NCBI GenBank assembly: GCA_035528905.1
Contig: DATKXU010000074.1
Span: 1 to 23,478, forward strand
Length of the DNA stretch: 23,478 nucleotides
From: DATKXU01 sp035528905
Lineage (GTDB): Bacteria > Armatimonadota > UBA5829 > DTJY01
Reading direction: 5' to 3'
How positions within the stretch are numbered: position 1 is the first letter of the stretch; the number at the start of each line of letters is the position of its first letter. Below, one piece after another: positions 1 through 8,600 of the stretch. A model generated the notes under the pieces. The model did not search any database, was not told the DNA's origin, and saw only the letters and a program-made list of their open reading frames with translations. Both the position numbers and the translations under genes were made by a program.

Positions 1-112
1 ACGAAAGTATGCCATTTGTCGTACACTAGGCATGCGGGATGAGGACACCTCCTTGGATGCTTTGTTTGATGATATAACTGATACCAAAGAGCGTCCCTCT
101 CCCGCAACCCCA

Positions 113-125
113 ATGTGTAACACAT
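113..125. promoter_or_regulatory. Palindrome ATGTGT-A-ACACAT, possible operator
   Basis: Two perfect 6-bp arms flank a single central base. The palindrome lies 35 bp upstream of the -35 box of the first promoter, where an activator or repressor of the oxidoreductase unit could bind. No regulator family is recognised, and a chance palindrome of this size cannot be excluded. Confidence 0.3.
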
Positions 126-160
126 GTATGGTAAGCGAAGAGCGACGTGCGCCCTGCGCT

Positions 161-189
161 TTGACGGGGCCGCAAGCCGGTGCTATAAT
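161..189 (+). promoter_or_regulatory. Sigma70-type promoter for the oxidoreductase unit
   Basis: TTGACG at 161-166 and TATAAT at 184-189 are separated by exactly 17 bp. That is one mismatch from the full housekeeping consensus. Transcription should start near 196 and leave a leader of about 135 nt before the ATG at 331. Confidence 0.8.
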
Positions 190-330
190 CGGTTGATCGC
201 CCTCCCCATGTGCACCGAACGCGGTTTCCGGGGAATACTCTAATAGTTCGAGTCCGCCTTGGCCAACTCGTGCTACGCAGCGAAGCTGCTTCGCAGAGTA
301 GTAGGCTATGGCGGATCATGGAGGGCTGAG

Positions 331-1353
331 ATGGAAACCTTGAAGATCGGACTCATCGGGGCCGGTGACGTCGCTCGTTCCGCGCACATGCCTTCGTTCG
401 CCGAGAACGCGAAGGTCGAAGTTGTCGCGGTCGCCGATCCGGACATCGCGTCTGCGCGGTCGTTGGCGGAGAAGTACGGAATCGCGAAGGCAGTCGAGGA
501 CTACCGCGAAATACTCGACGACCCATCGGTCGGGGCGGTGGATATCTGCACGCCCCATTACCTGCACTACCAGATGACGATGGATGCGCTCAACGAGGGC
601 AAGCACGTCATCTGCGAGAAGCCGATTGCCATGAACCTGGGGGAGGCGGACCGCATGATCCAGGCGGCGCACGAGCTGGGCCTCTGGCTGCTCGTCACGC
701 TGAACCAGCGGTTCCTGCCGATCCACAGGAAGGTCAAGGAGTTTCTGAACGATGGCCGGCTGGGAAAGCCGTTCCTCATGAACGCGTACATCACCGGCGA
801 CGTGATGCTGCAGATGAACGACGCGCACCATTGGATCGGCACATGGGACCGGGCCGGAGGCGGAGCATTCTTCGACACGGGAACACACATCGTTGACCTG
901 GCGCACTACTGGTTCGGCGAGCCGAAGTCGGTTACGGCGACCTTGAAGCGGCTCTTAGCCAGCCCGGAGAATAAAGCCGATGATAACGCGGTCGTGACCC
1001 TCGAATACGGTGACAACCTCGTCGCAAACCTGGTAGTCTCCTACACGGTGCAGAATGAGGCGTGGAGCGAGAAGAAGTTCATCTACGGCACCGGCGGGAC
1101 AATCTCGATTATCAGCGAGGCCGCCGTCCCGATGTTCTTTGTGCAGGACAGACAACCGCAGATATTGGAGGTCGAGCACAAGGCGGACTGGTGGCCCTGG
1201 TCGCACGATCGGACGCTCAGGCACTTTGTGGACTGCATCCTCGATGGCGCACAGCCGATTGTTACGGAGGAAGACGCCCGGGCGGCGCTGAAGACTATCC
1301 TGGCCGCGTACCGATCCGCACGCGAGGGCCGCCGTGTTGAGATAGACCGATAA
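331..1353 (+). CDS. Gfo/Idh/MocA family NAD(P)-dependent oxidoreductase
   Basis: The product is a 340-residue cytoplasmic dehydrogenase, the usual length for the family. Members oxidise or reduce hydroxyl groups of sugars, inositols and related compounds with NAD(P). The N-terminal Rossmann fold carries GAGDVA at residues 10-15, which is the dinucleotide-binding GxGxxA. The family CEKPIA motif, with its catalytic or nicotinamide-contacting lysine, is at 95-100. The C-terminal alpha/beta domain has GGGAFFDTGTHIVDL at about 176-190, including the conserved His. An open frame extends upstream to 259, but the ATG at 331 follows GGAGGG (320-325) at ideal spacing and begins directly with the Rossmann strand, so it was chosen. 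The substrate cannot be read from sequence; the neighbouring glycosidases suggest a sugar. A perfect-spacing promoter lies upstream and a long inverted repeat directly downstream. Confidence 0.93.
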   Translation: METLKIGLIGAGDVARSAHMPSFAENAKVEVVAVADPDIASARSLAEKYGIAKAVEDYREILDDPSVGAVDICTPHYLHYQMTMDALNEGKHVICEKPIAMNLGEADRMIQAAHELGLWLLVTLNQRFLPIHRKVKEFLNDGRLGKPFLMNAYITGDVMLQMNDAHHWIGTWDRAGGGAFFDTGTHIVDLAHYWFGEPKSVTATLKRLLASPENKADDNAVVTLEYGDNLVANLVVSYTVQNEAWSEKKFIYGTGGTISIISEAAVPMFFVQDRQPQILEVEHKADWWPWSHDRTLRHFVDCILDGAQPIVTEEDARAALKTILAAYRSAREGRRVEIDR

Positions 1354-1356
1354 TTC

Positions 1357-1475
1357 GGGAACACAGAACAAAACGGAAGGCACAGAAGAGAAGAAGGTAC
1401 TTTCGGAGCACATTCCGCCTTATCCCTTGGTTTCTTCGTGTTCTCTTCTTCCCTTCTGTGCTTCTGTGTTCCGCA
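1357..1475. repeat. Composite inverted repeat built of ACACAGAA-type units
   Basis: The gap between the oxidoreductase and the translin gene is almost wholly an imperfect inverted repeat. GGAACACAGAA (1358-1368) pairs with TTCTGTGTTCC (1462-1472), GCACAGAAG (1380-1388) pairs with CTTCTGTGC (1453-1461), and purine-rich AGAAGAGAAGAAG faces TTCTCTTCTTCCC. Each arm is an iteration of a short ACAGAA/AGAAG unit. The transcript could fold into a hairpin more than 100 nt long that ends at the Shine-Dalgarno sequence of the next gene. Repeats of this look are dispersed in many environmental genomes. It may attenuate read-through or be a non-coding mobile-type repeat. Confidence 0.8.
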
Positions 1476-1488
1476 TTGAGGAGGAGAA

Positions 1489-2127
1489 ATGGAAAACCTG
1501 CCGAGAATCGCAGAAGAGATCCGCGCTGAGCTGAATGCAAAGAATGCCGCGCGGGACAAGGCGCTGGTAACCTCGCGGGAGGCGATCCGCTTCTCCGCGA
1601 ACGCGATCCGCGCCATCCACCGGGGCGAGTTCGACGACGCGGCCGAGCTGCTGAAAGAGGCCCGAATTCGGGTGCTGGAGACCGCCAATGAGCTTAAGGG
1701 CAACCTCGATATCTACTACGCCGGGTACGTGCTGGATGCGCAAAAGGAGTACACAGAGGCGGAGATGGTGAATGCGACTATCCGGGACCTTCCGATTCCC
1801 AGCCACCAGGAGCTCGGCGTGGAGGCCGCGCCGTATCTGAACGGCCTCGCCGAAGCGGTGAGCGAGTGCCGGCGCGACGTGCTCGACCTCATGCGCGTCG
1901 GAAGGATAGAGCGCGCCGAGGAGATCATGAAGGCGATGGACGATGCGTACTACATGCTGGTGACTTTCGACTACCCGGACGGGATCACCGGCGGCCTTCG
2001 CCGCACGGTAGATCAGACGCGTGCGGTGCTCGAGCGCACCCGCGGCGATCTGACCGTCACCATCCGCCAGCGCGAGCTCGAACAGGCGCTCAACAAGGCG
2101 GTTGAGGTCTTCGAGCAGGAGCACTGA
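1489..2127 (+). CDS. Translin-family RNA/DNA-binding protein
   Basis: This is a 212-residue, almost all-helical protein. It resembles the prokaryotic translin family (COG2178), whose eukaryotic relatives translin and TRAX bind single-stranded RNA/DNA and form the C3PO ribonuclease. The N-terminal helix carries acidic and basic repeats (residues 1-30). The segment IHRGEFDDAAELLKEA at about 43-58 and the C-terminal LRRTVDQTRAVLERTRGDLT at about 169-188 match the family's conserved pattern; the second is the most diagnostic. A strong Shine-Dalgarno GAGGAGGAG (1478-1486) precedes the ATG. The gene sits between the oxidoreductase and a lipoprotein gene 40 nt downstream, and is probably co-transcribed with the latter. 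Whether nuclease residues are present cannot be judged here. Confidence 0.85.
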   Translation: MENLPRIAEEIRAELNAKNAARDKALVTSREAIRFSANAIRAIHRGEFDDAAELLKEARIRVLETANELKGNLDIYYAGYVLDAQKEYTEAEMVNATIRDLPIPSHQELGVEAAPYLNGLAEAVSECRRDVLDLMRVGRIERAEEIMKAMDDAYYMLVTFDYPDGITGGLRRTVDQTRAVLERTRGDLTVTIRQRELEQALNKAVEVFEQEH

Positions 2128-2167
2128 CCCCCGCGTATCAACCTTTACTCGAGAGGCGGCTAATCGC

Positions 2168-2764
2168 ATGAAACCGGGCAGAGGAGCTCGTGCGGCCGTG
2201 ATGTTGTGCGCCGTCGCTCTGCTCCTCCAGGGCTGCACCGCGCGGAAGGCTCAGCTTACGGCTGAAGAACAGCGCGCGTGGGACAACTTCATCGCCAAAC
2301 AGCTCGACCAAGGGATGGTGCAGCCGACCTCGCAGGACGCAGACGCAGTCGCGGCAATCGGGGACAAGATCGTCCCGTACATGGAGGAAAACCTCGGGAA
2401 AGCATATCGAGGCGCCGGTGGAAAAGGGGACTACTGGCTCGTGATCGTCCTAGCGCGAATCGGCACGCCGCGCGCAGCGGACGCAATTGAGAAGGTGTTG
2501 AAGCACGACTACGACGGCAAGACGCAGCTCGACCGGGAGATCGCGGCAAGCGCCCTGGTATGGCTCGGCGCGAAGGACGCGGCTCCGGCACTCAAAGACG
2601 CCATAGCGGACCAGGAGCAGCTCATCCGGGAGCGAAGCAAGGGCGATCCCACGAAGGCCGCCCGCTTCGGCTGGGATGAAGCGCTCGCGAACCTGAAGGC
2701 CAGCCTGCAGCAGCTCGAGCAGGGCATCGGCGCCCGCAGCACCAAAAACTTCCCATTTAGCTAG
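2168..2764 (+). CDS. Lipoprotein with HEAT-like helical repeats
   Basis: The 198-residue product starts at the ATG at 2168, preceded by a GAGAGGCGG stretch. It has a basic n-region, a hydrophobic core and a lipobox LLQGC, so it should be lipidated and exported. An upstream in-frame start at 2102 would bury the signal peptide and was rejected. After the lipid cysteine the mature part is helical. It contains HEAT-like units, for example IGTPRAADAIEKVLK and ASALVWLGAKDAAPALKDAI, typical of protein-interaction scaffolds. No enzymatic motif is seen. It follows the translin gene by 40 nt and likely shares its transcript. The partner and role are unknown. Confidence 0.85.
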   Translation: MKPGRGARAAVMLCAVALLLQGCTARKAQLTAEEQRAWDNFIAKQLDQGMVQPTSQDADAVAAIGDKIVPYMEENLGKAYRGAGGKGDYWLVIVLARIGTPRAADAIEKVLKHDYDGKTQLDREIAASALVWLGAKDAAPALKDAIADQEQLIRERSKGDPTKAARFGWDEALANLKASLQQLEQGIGARSTKNFPFS

Positions 2765-2776
2765 CCCGGATTACCC

Positions 2777-2808
2777 GTGTCATTCTGAGTCCGCAGGATG
2801 AAGAATCT
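2777..2808. repeat. Dispersed intergenic repeat of the GTCATTCTGAG...GAAGAATCT type
   Basis: The sequence GTGTCATTCTGAGTCC is followed by GCAGGATGAAGAATCT. ATTCT and AGAAT form the ends of a small imperfect hairpin. From memory of similar genomes, this wording (TCATTCTGAG...GAAGAATCT) recurs many times between genes. Here it lies between converging units: the lipoprotein gene on plus and a gene remnant on minus. A single copy in the window cannot prove repetition. Confidence 0.55.
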
Positions 2809-2821
2809 GCTCTGCGCTCCC

Positions 2822-3261
2822 TCAATCATTCATCTGCCACACGATGTCGGCTGGCGCTTCCTCCGGCGCAGCAAGGCCGCCGTCGTCCTTCAAGTTTTCG
2901 CCTATGCTGTAGAGCAGGAACCCTTTGCCCTGCCGCTTGTATACGAAGTCTTTGCCGCTGAAAGGGTCCTGTGGCAGCTTCCATCCGAGCCTCGATCTCA
3001 AGTCTCCGAGCGCCTGCGGGTATGAACGGATGGCTTGGACATCTCCCTGAATACCCGCTGGTAGATGACGGCGGCATTCTCCAAATCGGGAATCTTCGGG
3101 CCTGCCAGATCAGCAGCGCATACCGGCTGGCCCTCCGCTTTGATGGCAGCGATCTTGCTGTTCACCAAACAGCCCAGGATGTTTGGCAGGAAGATGAGGG
3201 CTAGAACTACAATGACCACGCAGGCCAGGATGCCAATACCTAGTACCCTGAGGAGCTTCAC
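2822..3261 (-). pseudogene. Remnant of a membrane-anchored secreted protein, middle missing and frame broken
   Basis: A GTG at 3261, with GGGAG 7 nt upstream, opens a frame beginning MKLLRVLGIGILACVVIVVL, a membrane anchor. It continues through KIPDLENAAVIYQRVF and then hits a TGA at 2998-3000. In another frame the minus strand goes on as IRSYPQALGDLRSRLGWKLP, then QDPFSGKDFVYKRQGKGFLL and YSIGENLKDDGG, and stops at 2822-2824. The two parts look like the start and end of one protein type common in GH-rich environmental bacteria, normally several hundred residues long. Here they meet after only about 145 codons. The reading is an internal deletion plus a frameshift near 3020-3060. A sequencing error could explain the frameshift but not the missing middle. 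Confidence 0.75.
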
Positions 3262-3371
3262 AACAAGTCTCCCTTTGCGGACTGGGAAAAGGCGCTCACT
3301 TCATCATAGTTGACGAGTTGGGCTTGGGAGAGTGCCACTGATGCCGGAGACCCCGGCGGCGGTCAGAGCCC

Positions 3372-4151
3372 TCACCCGCCTGATGGCGGCGGTTCCGGTT
3401 CTTCCGACTGGGACGGGGACGTCGAGCGCGGGTCCCAATTCATATTTCTTACCCGCCAGGCGTGGTCTGCCTGAGCGTGCCCGTCAGCAAAGCCAACCAC
3501 ATGCTCACCAAGATGCCTCGGCGGGGAGGGAAGGATATCCGGACCGCCCGCCTGATCCTTTCCAGGAGCCGACTCGAAGATCATGACGGTCGAGGAGATC
3601 AGCTTGACATCGGACTTGGGGAACCCGCTGAGCTGGGCGTTCATCGCATACGCCGGCTTCCCACTCTTCTCTGCCGGGCAGATGAGGACATTCGGGTTCT
3701 TTACATACGACTGGAGAGTATCGTTCCAATTCTCCGCCGTTGGATATTTGCCGCCGTAGTCGGTGGCGTACTGCTGCATTGCCATGCACAGTTGCTTAAC
3801 GTTGGTCATGCAGAGCGCCTTCTGCGCGTTCCCCCTTGCCATGAAGAAGACAGGAACTAGTATGGCGGCGACAATCGGCATGAGGAAGAATTCTATTCCG
3901 CCGATGACGGTTCCCGCGATAGCCACGCCCATTCCACGCAGCTTTTGTGGTGTGCGCCCGATCTGGACCATGGCGATGATGCCCAGGACGAGCCCGACCA
4001 GAGCCGTCACCCACGTAACCAGTCCCAGGATTGCCAGCACGAGCGAGGCGATTGCGAGGCCGCTTGTCCTTGGCGCCGGATGTTCAGGCGCGGGCGCTTC
4101 CGGTGCTGTGGCCTCCCGGCCCTCGGATGGACTCTGCTTCTCTTCATCCAT
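3372..4151 (-). CDS. DUF4190-type membrane protein fused to a pilin-like domain
   Basis: The product has 259 residues and starts at an ATG with AGGGAAGG upstream. Residues 1-28 are a Pro/Ala/Glu-rich cytoplasmic tail. Residues about 31-63 and 72-104 are hydrophobic segments in the DUF4190 style (GLAIASLVLAILGLVTWV). After the last segment, CMTNVKQLCMAMQQYATDYG (from about 114) and WNDTLQSYVKNPNVLICPA look like the N-terminal helix and body of secretion pseudopilins. The end carries HLGEHVVGFADGHAQ, close to the H-x-DG motif of DUF1559-type pilins. The tail is Pro/Ser-rich. It is probably a surface or envelope protein of unknown role. A promoter is visible at 4202-4230. Confidence 0.85.
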   Translation of the reverse strand: MDEEKQSPSEGREATAPEAPAPEHPAPRTSGLAIASLVLAILGLVTWVTALVGLVLGIIAMVQIGRTPQKLRGMGVAIAGTVIGGIEFFLMPIVAAILVPVFFMARGNAQKALCMTNVKQLCMAMQQYATDYGGKYPTAENWNDTLQSYVKNPNVLICPAEKSGKPAYAMNAQLSGFPKSDVKLISSTVMIFESAPGKDQAGGPDILPSPPRHLGEHVVGFADGHAQADHAWRVRNMNWDPRSTSPSQSEEPEPPPSGG

Positions 4152-4201
4152 TGTGAACCTTCCCTTAGATTGCGCTGATAAGGCGGCCGTTTACCGAGGG
4201 C

Positions 4202-4230
4202 ATTATAGACCAGATTCGACCAGACGTAAA
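4202..4230 (-). promoter_or_regulatory. Sigma70-type promoter for the DUF4190/pilin-like gene
   Basis: Reading the minus strand, TTTACG (4230-4225) and TATAAT (4207-4202) are spaced by 17 bp. The spacer contains TCTGGTC twice. A better -35 match, TTGACA, is present 8 bp further upstream but would give a 25-bp spacer. Transcription should start near 4195, about 45 nt before the ATG at 4151. Confidence 0.65.
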
Positions 4231-4286
4231 GATGTCAAGCGTGAATGCGGGACGGGCCTCATTGTGCCAGCGCGCTGCAGAGCCGT

Positions 4287-5546
4287 TCAGCGGCGGGGGC
4301 CGAGGAACGACCAGAAGTTGCGGCCGAGGAGGTCGGCTACGTCGCGGCGAATCTCGTCCTCCGAAATCTTCCAGCCGGTCGCTGCCAGGTCCGCGTACTT
4401 CTCCGCCAGCACCTCGCCGATGATCTGGCGCGAGTGCGCCCATTTGTAGACCAACTGATCGAGCACCCGCGCGTCCGAGTGCTGTGGGATCACGCTCCCC
4501 CCAAGCAGCTCGAACCGCATCCGCGTCATCTCCTCGACCACGCTGGGGATATTGAGAAACCACCAGCACCCGAAGACCATGAGGTTCCGGAACTTCCGCG
4601 CGGCCACACACAGCTCGTGCTGGTTCTCCCTGGAGAGCATGGTTACGAGAAACTTATTATGCGGGTAATTCGCGCACAGGAACTCCACCACCTCGATGCT
4701 CCCTTTGCCCACCGAATCCCCAGCCAGCCGGAGCTGAGGATTCACCAGCTTCTTGACGCCGATCATCAGCGCGAACGGCGCTCTCTCATCATGCGAAACC
4801 GGCAGTACGCAGTTCTCAATCAGGCGCCAGCGCGCAGAGTCCTCCGGAAATGCGAACGACGGCGGCAGTGAAGCGGCCATGTACAGCGCATCCATCCGCT
4901 CGATCCATTCACGCAGGAACCGCCGGACTTCGGCATATGTCCGTCCGCTGAAATCCTCGTGAACCCGGTATCCCCATTCCTTCAGCCTGAGACATGCCGC
5001 TTCCCACGAGTTCAGCAGGGCGTCTATCCGCAGGGCGGCATGGAACCGTGGGTCGCGCTCCCGGCCGCTGAGCCACACCGGCCGCTCCAGATCGTCGAAT
5101 GGGTCGTTTGTCATCACCACGGATTCGACATTTGCCAGCTCGAAGACGCGATCAATGTAGCCCCCGACGTTCTGCTGCCGGAAGAAGGCCCGATAGTCCC
5201 CCAGATTGCGGGACGAGACATCCAGCCCGAGCTCCTGCAGAACCGTGAGAACGCCGCGGCACGCCTCACTATAAGGTGAATGCCGGATGAAGAGCATCTG
5301 CCAGACCAGATCCGCCTGCGCACGCTTAGACAAGGTCCAGAACTTGTCATAGGGTATGTCAATCCAGCGCATCGTCTCTGCGACCAGGTAATGGTAGGTC
5401 AGAAGCTCGTCAATCCCCCACAGCAAGAGCGGGCCGAAGCCCTCCGAGTATATGTGAGTATGTATATCGGTAACTTTGGTATCGGCCATCGCCCGCAACA
5501 CCATTTCGCGGATGGCCGGCTTTGGTGAGCTAGCTGCATTCATCAT
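4287..5546 (-). CDS. Uronate-isomerase-like amidohydrolase-superfamily protein
   Basis: The product has 419 residues and resembles the glucuronate/uronate isomerase group (COG1904). Members interconvert aldo- and keto-uronates in the cytoplasm. The metal-binding motif DIHTHIY is at about 27-33. A late Asp motif, HSDARVLDQLVYKW, near residue 375 resembles the family's C-terminal active-site segment. The longest open frame starts at a GTG at 5576. The ATG at 5546 has GGGGGAG 7 nt upstream and leads straight into the conserved domain, so it was chosen. It begins 73 nt after the GH38 mannosidase gene on the same strand and is probably co-transcribed, suggesting a joint role in breaking down a heteroglycan containing mannose and uronic acids. 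The sequence differs enough from classical UxaC that the exact substrate is uncertain. Confidence 0.78.
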   Translation of the reverse strand: MMNAASSPKPAIREMVLRAMADTKVTDIHTHIYSEGFGPLLLWGIDELLTYHYLVAETMRWIDIPYDKFWTLSKRAQADLVWQMLFIRHSPYSEACRGVLTVLQELGLDVSSRNLGDYRAFFRQQNVGGYIDRVFELANVESVVMTNDPFDDLERPVWLSGRERDPRFHAALRIDALLNSWEAACLRLKEWGYRVHEDFSGRTYAEVRRFLREWIERMDALYMAASLPPSFAFPEDSARWRLIENCVLPVSHDERAPFALMIGVKKLVNPQLRLAGDSVGKGSIEVVEFLCANYPHNKFLVTMLSRENQHELCVAARKFRNLMVFGCWWFLNIPSVVEEMTRMRFELLGGSVIPQHSDARVLDQLVYKWAHSRQIIGEVLAEKYADLAATGWKISEDEIRRDVADLLGRNFWSFLGPRR

Positions 5547-5619
5547 TTCCTGACTCCCCCACTTGGACTTGACCACAACAGGTTTTCGCCGAGGTCCGCC
5601 TGTTCTCCTCTAACATGGG

Positions 5620-8600
5620 CTACTCCACTGAGAGCTTCAACGTCTTGATCTCCCACTTCCCGAATGGGATGCTGATCCATCCGTTGGTAACGGGAATGGG
5701 AAGCCTGTTCAGCGGCCTCTCCATGAGATCGGCCTCGCAGACCGACTTCACGCCCATGCCGAAGCGAATCCTGGCAGCGCCGCGCTTGCCCTGAGACTCA
5801 TAGAAGCGAAGGATGAGGTCACCCGAATCCTCTGCTCTCTTCAAGGCGGTGACCACCAGGTTCGACGGCTCGACCCGGATGAAGGAATGCTCCTTGGGCA
5901 GCCGTCCTGCATGCTTTGTCGCCAAGACTGCAACGAGCGGGTTGTTCAGCTCGTATCCACGCCTCACGGTGTCCGCCTTCCGCCAGTCGCCGGTGTGCGG
6001 GTAGAGCGAATAGACGATCTCGTGCCTGCCCTGGTCGGGCTTCGGGTCCGGATCGTATGAGCACCTGAGGAGGCTCAGACGCATTGTGGTGCCGCTCACG
6101 TCGTGCCCGTACTTGCAATCGTTCAGCAGGCCGACTCCGTAGTCTCCCGCAGAGAGATCAATCCACTTCTGAGCCGGCACTTCGTTCCCATTCGCCGGCC
6201 GCTCGATGCTGCCGAACGGAATCTCGAACGTAGCCTTCCCGTCGGTAACGTTCACAGGGAATGCAACTTTGAGCATCGGGAAATCGGTTTCCTTATCGCC
6301 CTGCTCGTACCAGTCGGCGGTGAGCTTGAAATCAATCCTGGGCACGCCTGCGTATAGCGTTATGTCCTGCGAGAAGGTGGACTTATTGTACTCGTGCTTC
6401 ACTCTGATCGTGCTCGCGCAGGGGCCGTCGGCGACCTTCTCGACGGAGGAGGCGGACAAGAGCTCCTCGACTCTCCCGTTCCAGCCCAGCTTCCAGGCGG
6501 ACATCCAGTGGGGCGACTCGAAAAGGAGCTGGAGGACGTCTGCCTTCTGCCCGTGCGCCAGCACTTCTCTCCGCGCTCGCTTATCGTAGATGCCGGCGAC
6601 AGTGCCCGAGGCCGGGTCAACTCGCACGATGAAGAACTCGTTCTCGATTGTGTCTGCTGCCTGGGCGCTGTGGCTCGGGCTCGCAGGCTTGCGGCTGAGA
6701 TAGAAGACCTTGTATCCCAAAGGCGGGACGTCCTTCGCCGTGAATATGACCTGGTCACCGATCACATCAGCGGGCATCTCGCGGCCGCGGGCGTCGACAG
6801 CCCTGATTGCCTTGCCTTGAAGGCCGTCTGGTAGGTCAGCGACCACAATACTTGCCGGGACGCCTATCCGCACAACGTCCGTGCGCTTCCAGGACAGCGG
6901 GTTGAATACGACGACCGGCATGCCGTCGCCATTCGTGTCTACATTCTCGGCGATCGTGCTCATCGAGCCCGAAAGCGCATCCTCGCCGATGCCGTATGCC
7001 TTGTCGAAAAGCTCTCTCGAATAGTCATATGACCCATGAATCGCCGAGCCGTCGAAGATGTCATGGAACTGATTGAAGCAAGTATTCCGCCACGCCTGAA
7101 CAAAGCCCGTATGCGGGTAAGTGAAGCCGTACCGCCCGGCCAGCGCCGAGAACATCTCCGCAGCCGGAAGCAGGTTCTCCGAGACGCGGTTCATCTTCTT
7201 GATATCGGCGTGGGTCGTGTAGCATCCCTCGAATATGAAGTTCAGCTCGTCGCGGATTACCGGGAAGTCCTTCTTCTGGGCCAGCAGGCTCTTGAAGAAG
7301 CCTTCCGCAGTGTCGAACTTCACCGTCGGATAGTCCAGCCGCTTCTGAAGCTCAAGCGCCTTTCGGATGTGCTCGCGGGTTGGGCCGCCGCCGTGATCGC
7401 CCACGCCGTAGACGACCATGCCATCCCTTACCCCGTAGTGCTCCGCTTGGTCGAGCGCCGAATTCATGATGTTCCGGCCAATCACTTCGCCATACGAGCC
7501 CCGATGGCACGCCAGCACCCTGGAGCCGTCCGGCGCCTCCCACCAGAATGTCTGCTCTCCCTTGCCGCATCGCGTGAAGAAGTAGTACTTCAGGCCGCTT
7601 TTCGCCAGGATTTGCGGCACAGTCCACGCGTGGCCGAAGGTATCCGGCTCCCAGCACACAACGGGCTCCACGTTGAATTTCTCCTTGAAATACCTGTTCG
7701 CGTAGAGGACTTGGCGGACGATCGCCTCACCCGAGACCATGTTCATATCGCCCTCTGTCCATGTACCTGCTGTGATTTCCCATTGGCCGGATTTCACGGC
7801 CTCCTGGATCTTGGCGAACAGCTCCGGATACTGCTCCTCGATCGGCAGGTAGGCCGACGCCTGACTCTGGGAAAAGCGGAATTCGGGGTACTCCGCCATG
7901 ATCTTCAGCATCGTGGAGAATGTATTCTTGCAGACGTCCACGGTCTCAGGCCAGAGCCAGAGCCAGTTCATGTCAATATGCGCGTGGCCGACCAGATGGA
8001 GCGTGTACGCCTTCAATAGCCTATCAAGCGGCTTCAGCCGCTCGCGGAATGCGGAGAAAGATTTGGTGAACGTGTCGGTATCACCCCGGTGCAGCGCGGC
8101 TATGTCCAGCGACTCGACCGCCGCGGCTAGAGACTTACGCGCCCATTGCTGCCTCCCCTTGTCGCTCTCCACATCCACTACCAGCTTGTACAGCTCCAGT
8201 TCCTTGATCGCTTTCCCCGCTTCGTCGGGCATCCCCGCAATGGCGGCGACTTCCAACCTCGAGAAGAGGAGTTTGCCCGCCCCGCCGGTGTTGATGCCAT
8301 TCAAGGCGATTGTGAATTTCTCGCCCGGCCTGGCGCTCTCCGTGAGAACGACCCGGCAGTCGCCCCAGTTGAACTTCTGCTTCAGCTCGCCGTTGACATA
8401 GCACTCGCCGGCGTCATCAACGCCTGCGCAGAAGCTGATCTGCTTGCCAGCGACCGGCACACCCGCGATGCGCTCGGGCATGGTAATCGCCTTCCTCAGC
8501 CATGCAACCGGTTGCTGTCCCCAGATGAGCTCAGGACTGGCCGTGCGCCAGGCGGAGTCATCGAAATCAGGGCTCTCGGCTCCAGGCACGTCAGACGGCT

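Larger units (their letters stand above)
1..330. other. Upstream non-coding stretch of the first gene
   Basis: No convincing gene is seen in these 330 bases. The open frames on the minus strand have low-complexity Arg/Ser-rich translations and no ribosome binding site. The stretch holds a palindrome at 113-125, a strong plus-strand promoter at 161-189, and a leader of about 135 nt. The leader contains a small hairpin: arms GCGAAG at 280-285 and CTTCGC at 289-294, not followed by a T-tract. The end of whatever gene lies upstream is not visible. Confidence 0.6.

Noticed and set aside
26..319. Minus-strand 97-codon frame before the first gene
   Set aside because: It is low-complexity and runs over the strong plus-strand promoter and leader, with no translation signal.
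1357..1475. CRISPR-like array
   Set aside because: The units are short, imperfect and arranged as inverted arms without spacers of constant length; no cas genes are nearby.
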